From JBFLYN01 sp040756655 (GTDB lineage: Bacteria; Bacillota; Sulfobacillia; UBA8153), in assembly GCA_040756655.1 (NCBI GenBank), contig JBFLYN010000011.1, positions 10,728 through 74,727 on the forward strand: a stretch of 64,000 nucleotides of DNA, read 5' to 3'. Below the pieces are notes generated by a model. The model was given only the letters and a program-made list of their open reading frames with translations, was not told the origin of the DNA and made no database searches. A program made the position numbers and the translations under genes. Shown piece after piece: positions 61,040 to 64,000 of the stretch. The first letter of the stretch is position 1; each line of letters opens with the position of its first letter.

Positions 61040-61936
61040 GTGGCAGCCAAAGTCATCCTCAACCCTTATTCGAACCGCTGGAACGCCCAAAAACGCTGGC
61101 CAGAGGCGGAAGCGTGCCTGAAGGCCGCAGGCGTTGAGTTCTCAGTGGATGCGTCGGCACATCCAGGACAGGCCATAGATCTGGCCAGGCAGGCGGCGCT
61201 GGATGGCTATTCGCCGGTCATCGCCGCCGGGGGCGACGGCACCATCGGAGAAGTGGCCAACGGCCTGGCCCAGGCTCGCGGCGAGGGGCACCTGGGGGTC
61301 ATCGGCATCATGCCTCTGGGCACAGCCAATGATCTGGCGTATAACCTGGGCCTGCCACTGGGCCTTTCCGATGCGGCCAAGGTCATCGCGGCGGGCAGGA
61401 CGCGGCGCTTGGATGTGTGCAAGGCCGGAGATCGGTACTTCGTGAATAACTCGGCCATGGGACTGGAACCGTACGTGACAAGGATCCAGAGCCAGATGAC
61501 CCGGCTCAAAGGCGTGCCTCGCTACTTGGCGGCCGCACTAACCGGTATATTGCGCAATCCCAAGTGGAACGCCAGAGTGGAATGGGATGACGGGCACTAC
61601 GAGGGGCCGCTGACCTTGATCTCTGTGGGAAATGCACCTCGTACCGGTGGCCTCTTCTTCATGGCGCCCCATGCCGATCCTGCCGACGGCAAGCTTACTG
61701 CAGTCCTTGCCTACAAGAGATCTGCCATCAGCCTATTGGCCCTGTTGCCAAAGACCATGTCCCCCAAGGGTACCTTCGTCTATGCCAGCGGTGTTCAGGA
61801 GATCCACACCACCCGCATCAGCATACGACTAGAGCCCAGGTCACCCGCCCACTGTGACGGCGAGCTCTTTGCCCAGGAAATGGGCGGGCTTGAGTATGGG
61901 ATCCTGCCGGGACGGCTTGATGTGCTGGTTCCCTAG
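61040..61936 (+). CDS. diacylglycerol kinase-family lipid kinase
   Basis: A 298-residue YegS/DgkB-type kinase. It starts AAKVILNPYSNRWNAQKRW, has the nucleotide-binding GGDGTIGEVANGLAQ near residue 60, and IMPLGTANDLAYNLGLPLG near 90. These are the DAGK catalytic-domain signatures; substrate could be diacylglycerol, undecaprenol or a related lipid. GTG 61040 has AAGGGGGAA upstream. It follows the M28 gene after 144 bases and converges with the hydrolase gene. Confidence 0.92.
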   Translation: MAAKVILNPYSNRWNAQKRWPEAEACLKAAGVEFSVDASAHPGQAIDLARQAALDGYSPVIAAGGDGTIGEVANGLAQARGEGHLGVIGIMPLGTANDLAYNLGLPLGLSDAAKVIAAGRTRRLDVCKAGDRYFVNNSAMGLEPYVTRIQSQMTRLKGVPRYLAAALTGILRNPKWNARVEWDDGHYEGPLTLISVGNAPRTGGLFFMAPHADPADGKLTAVLAYKRSAISLLALLPKTMSPKGTFVYASGVQEIHTTRISIRLEPRSPAHCDGELFAQEMGGLEYGILPGRLDVLVP

Positions 61937-62120
61937 GCAGGTTGGTCCAATGCGGTAACCAGGACTGAAGTACGGGAAACCCGGCTGCCCCGGGGTAAGT
62001 AATGCAGTCCAGAGATGATACGGAGAACCCGGTTCGGCGAGGGTCTTTGCCGGGGCATGGCGGCCGACCAGGGGTCGCCCCAGGGCAGTATCTTCCGGTG
62101 CTGGGAACGTGCATGCTGAG

Positions 62121-63479
62121 CTATTTCGCCATCCGCTCCCTGAGCCATCTGGTAATATCGTCGATAACTTCACGCGCCACATTGCCGGGCCGGTAGTATT
62201 CCTGGGGCGTGATCTGACCCTCTCCCGCAATGAACAGGTGGTTGAGAGCCGGGTAAGATTTGAAATGAACGCCTGGCTGTGCGTGCAGAGCCTGCTGCCA
62301 AAGGGCGAAGTCTGCCATGGTCACCTGGTAGTCTCGCTCACCCTGCAACACCAGCAAGGGAATGCCCAGATCGCGTGCGGCCTGTACTGGACTGAAATCT
62401 CTAAGATCAAGCCAGTAGGGAGCCGCGATGCCCAGCGGCAATTGCTCTCGGGGAGTGTTCACAGAGAGATTGGGGGATTTGACCCTGGTCACCTGCGCTC
62501 TCACCTCGGCAACGGCGGCCTCTCCTTCTGGAAGGTGCCCTGTACTTCCAAGATACGTGACCTGGTCAAGTATGACATCCTCGAGAGGCCGGCTGGCGCC
62601 AGCAAGCAGGATCAACCCGGCAATGCCCTCCGTTGCGGCGGCGATCCGTGGTGCCACCGTAGCACCCAAGCTGTGGCCGAGCACGAAGATGCCCGAAGAG
62701 TCAATGCGCGGATCGGCTTGGAGGAAGCGGACCGCCTCCACTGCGTCCTCAACCACCTCTTCCCACACGGTAATGCTGTTCACATCCATCCTTGCGCCGT
62801 GCACCTTGGTCCGCTTGTCGTAACGCAGGACAGCAATTCCCTGGCTGGCCAGCCCCCAGGCCAGGTCCTTGAAAGGCTGGTTAGGCCCGATGGTCTCATT
62901 GCGATCGTGAGGACCCGAGCCGTGCACCAGGATCACGGCTGGATGTGGAGACGGTGCCGCTGGCAGCGTTAGCGTGGCCGGCAGCGCCCACTGGCCGCTA
63001 CCGATGATGACCTCGGACTCGGTGTAACTATCATGCAGTGCGTAGCTCGGTGCTTGGTAGAGATGGGTAAGGCTATCCTCTACGGAATCAATGAAGAAAC
63101 CGGCAACCTGCTTGTTCGAGTTGAAGACCACCCGGAATCGGACAAAGGCGCGCTCAAAGTGCACCGTGACAAATATCAGGTCAAACTCGTGTATTCGCCC
63201 AATCTCTGTTCCCAACTGGTTCTGGTAGGAGCCGAATTGGGCAATGATGCCCTGCCAGACCTCGGCCAGCTTGTTTCCAGGCAGCGCGGTTCTCATGCCG
63301 GCATCGTGGAGTACACTAGCCGCAGAGAAATCTCCCTTTGCCAGTCTGGCGATGTAGTCAACGGCAAGATCGGTGATATTGCCTTCTACCGGCAGCTCCA
63401 CCACAGGCTTTGGACGGCACGACGTCATCCCCAAGAGTAACGGGACCAGCAGTAACGCCGTGATGGCACGCCTGCCCAT
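62121..63479 (-). CDS. lipoprotein alpha/beta hydrolase with DUF3887 domain
   Basis: The 452-residue precursor has a lipoprotein signal with lipobox LLGMTSC (Cys21), a DUF3887-like domain (about residues 35-135, LAKGDFSAASVLHDAGMRTALPG) and an alpha/beta hydrolase domain. Catalytic residues: Ser in VLGHSLGATVAPRI, Asp in LQGERDYQVT and His in ALNHLFIAGEG. The oxyanion region is VILVHGSGPHDRNETIGPN. It probably acts as an esterase on the outer face of the membrane; substrate unknown. ATG 63479 is preceded by AAGGGTGGG. Similar proteins are common in Clostridia and Bacilli. Confidence 0.92.
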   Translation of the reverse strand: MGRRAITALLLVPLLLGMTSCRPKPVVELPVEGNITDLAVDYIARLAKGDFSAASVLHDAGMRTALPGNKLAEVWQGIIAQFGSYQNQLGTEIGRIHEFDLIFVTVHFERAFVRFRVVFNSNKQVAGFFIDSVEDSLTHLYQAPSYALHDSYTESEVIIGSGQWALPATLTLPAAPSPHPAVILVHGSGPHDRNETIGPNQPFKDLAWGLASQGIAVLRYDKRTKVHGARMDVNSITVWEEVVEDAVEAVRFLQADPRIDSSGIFVLGHSLGATVAPRIAAATEGIAGLILLAGASRPLEDVILDQVTYLGSTGHLPEGEAAVAEVRAQVTRVKSPNLSVNTPREQLPLGIAAPYWLDLRDFSPVQAARDLGIPLLVLQGERDYQVTMADFALWQQALHAQPGVHFKSYPALNHLFIAGEGQITPQEYYRPGNVAREVIDDITRWLRERMAK

Positions 63480-63648
63480 TAGACCCACCCTTTCCGCAAC
63501 AGACTGATCGAGTGAGTGGAAGCCTGAATCCCACGAGACTAGCTTCGCCTCCAACGCCAAGGACCCCTCTTCAAAGCCTTAGAGGATTGTTCCCAACGCT
63601 CTGATCTTACGTCCAAATCCTCTTGGCTATATCTTCAGGAGGAAACAG

Positions 63649-63865
63649 TCAGGTGCCCTGCTGCCTCAAAATAGAAGATATTGGTCCCAGTAACGTTGCC
63701 TCAAAGCCGAATTGTACCTGAAGACCGGTATCCATCAGTCCTCTCTCGGCGGCAAAAGCTGTCGACTGAGAGTGACTGATTCGACCAGTTGCTGCTGTAT
63801 AAGGTGGATTCTCCGTTCATGATCACGTATTTGGCTTGAAGGCGGGTGTTACTGCTGAAGCATAG
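63649..63865 (-). pseudogene. phospholipase D-like C-terminal remnant cut by the IS3 element
   Basis: Reading from the element boundary, the minus strand gives TRLQAKYVIMNGESTLYSSNWSNQSLSV, resembling the second HKD motif of PLD-like nucleases (HxK...GSxNW), with His changed to Gln. A frameshift follows, after which ERGLMDTGLQVQF continues in another frame to a stop at 63649. The upstream half of the gene would lie beyond the element, outside the window. Identification rests on a short motif. Confidence 0.45.
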
Positions 63866-64000
63866 TGTCCAGAAGGGGGGTGCGGATGTTTTCTTGGACT
63901 GATCATATGGCCCATCCCAGGTGATTCCTGTACTCCATGGGACTCATCGCGCCGAGGGACATCTTGATCCTCTTCTCATTATACCAATGAAGATAGCCAT
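63866..64000 (-). mobile_element. right end of an IS3-family (IS150-like) element
   Basis: The boundary TGTCCAGAAGGGGGG at 63866 is a typical IS3-family terminal repeat start (TG at the tip). It lies 37 bases downstream of a transposase stop codon. The rest of the element is beyond the window edge. Confidence 0.75.
63903..64000 (-). CDS. IS3-family OrfB transposase, C-terminal end only
   Basis: The last 31 codons read YLHWYNEKRIKMSLGAMSPME then YRNHLGWAI and stop at TGA (63903-63905). This matches the C-terminus of IS150/IS3 integrase-type transposases (WYNExRIxxxLxxxSPxEYR). The catalytic DDE residues would be upstream, outside the window. Confidence 0.88.
   Translation of the reverse strand, partial: GYLHWYNEKRIKMSLGAMSPMEYRNHLGWAI

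Overview
The window looks like a chromosome segment of a GC-rich, anaerobic, spore-former-type Bacillota (Clostridia or a related class). This is inferred from the gene content: a complete clostridial lysine-fermentation gene set, the SCIFF peptide with its radical-SAM maturase, a WalRK-YycHI operon, S-layer-homology (SLH) proteins, G5/LysM/M23 endopeptidases, a YkuD transpeptidase, and frequent GTG/TTG starts behind strong Shine-Dalgarno sites. No rRNA, tRNA or CRISPR array was seen.

Layout. 1-3492 (minus): a radical SAM/B12 protein, transaldolase-like aldolase, a zinc-ribbon protein, then kce and kal, the last two steps of lysine fermentation. 3557-17033 (minus): a cell-surface island with three SLH proteins, two S41 (CtpA-type) proteases and a large subtilisin-like protease; one SLH gene is cut by an in-frame TAG. 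17490-24812 (minus): pyrG, sppA, a Yip1-type membrane protein, a biotin-dependent carboxyltransferase subunit, a PhzF protein and a pyroglutamyl-peptidase fused to what looks like a dead M3-type peptidase domain. 24867-34586 (minus): the main lysine operon kdd-kamA-kamB-kamC-kamD-kamE, read from a textbook sigma-54 promoter, preceded by a RocR-type sigma-54 activator. A TGCCG-N6-CGGCA palindrome occurs both upstream of that promoter and just upstream of the activator gene. 34697-36901 (minus): arginine to agmatine to putrescine to spermidine (pyruvoyl ArgDC, SpeE, SpeB).

37057-47586: a class A penicillin-binding protein (plus), a scar region holding truncated HepT and RlmH genes, then the minus-strand wal operon walR-walK-yycH-yycI-murA-htrA-rlmH'. 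47628-56488: a membrane gluzincin, an M23/G5/LysM endopeptidase downstream of the SCIFF peptide and its maturase, a second LysM-M23 protein, a DUF1846 protein, a phosphoesterase and a YkuD L,D-transpeptidase. 56472-63479: a thioredoxin-like/GNAT fusion, asparaginase, a degraded IS607-type element lying directly against an M28 aminopeptidase gene, a lipid kinase and a lipoprotein alpha/beta hydrolase. The right edge holds the end of an IS3-family element beside a phospholipase-D-like gene remnant.

Together the genes describe an amino-acid-fermenting anaerobe: many secreted or cytosolic proteases and peptidases, lysine catabolism to acetyl-CoA and butyryl-CoA precursors, and an elaborate proteinaceous envelope. 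All assignments are by reading translated sequence and motifs; nothing was searched against a database.
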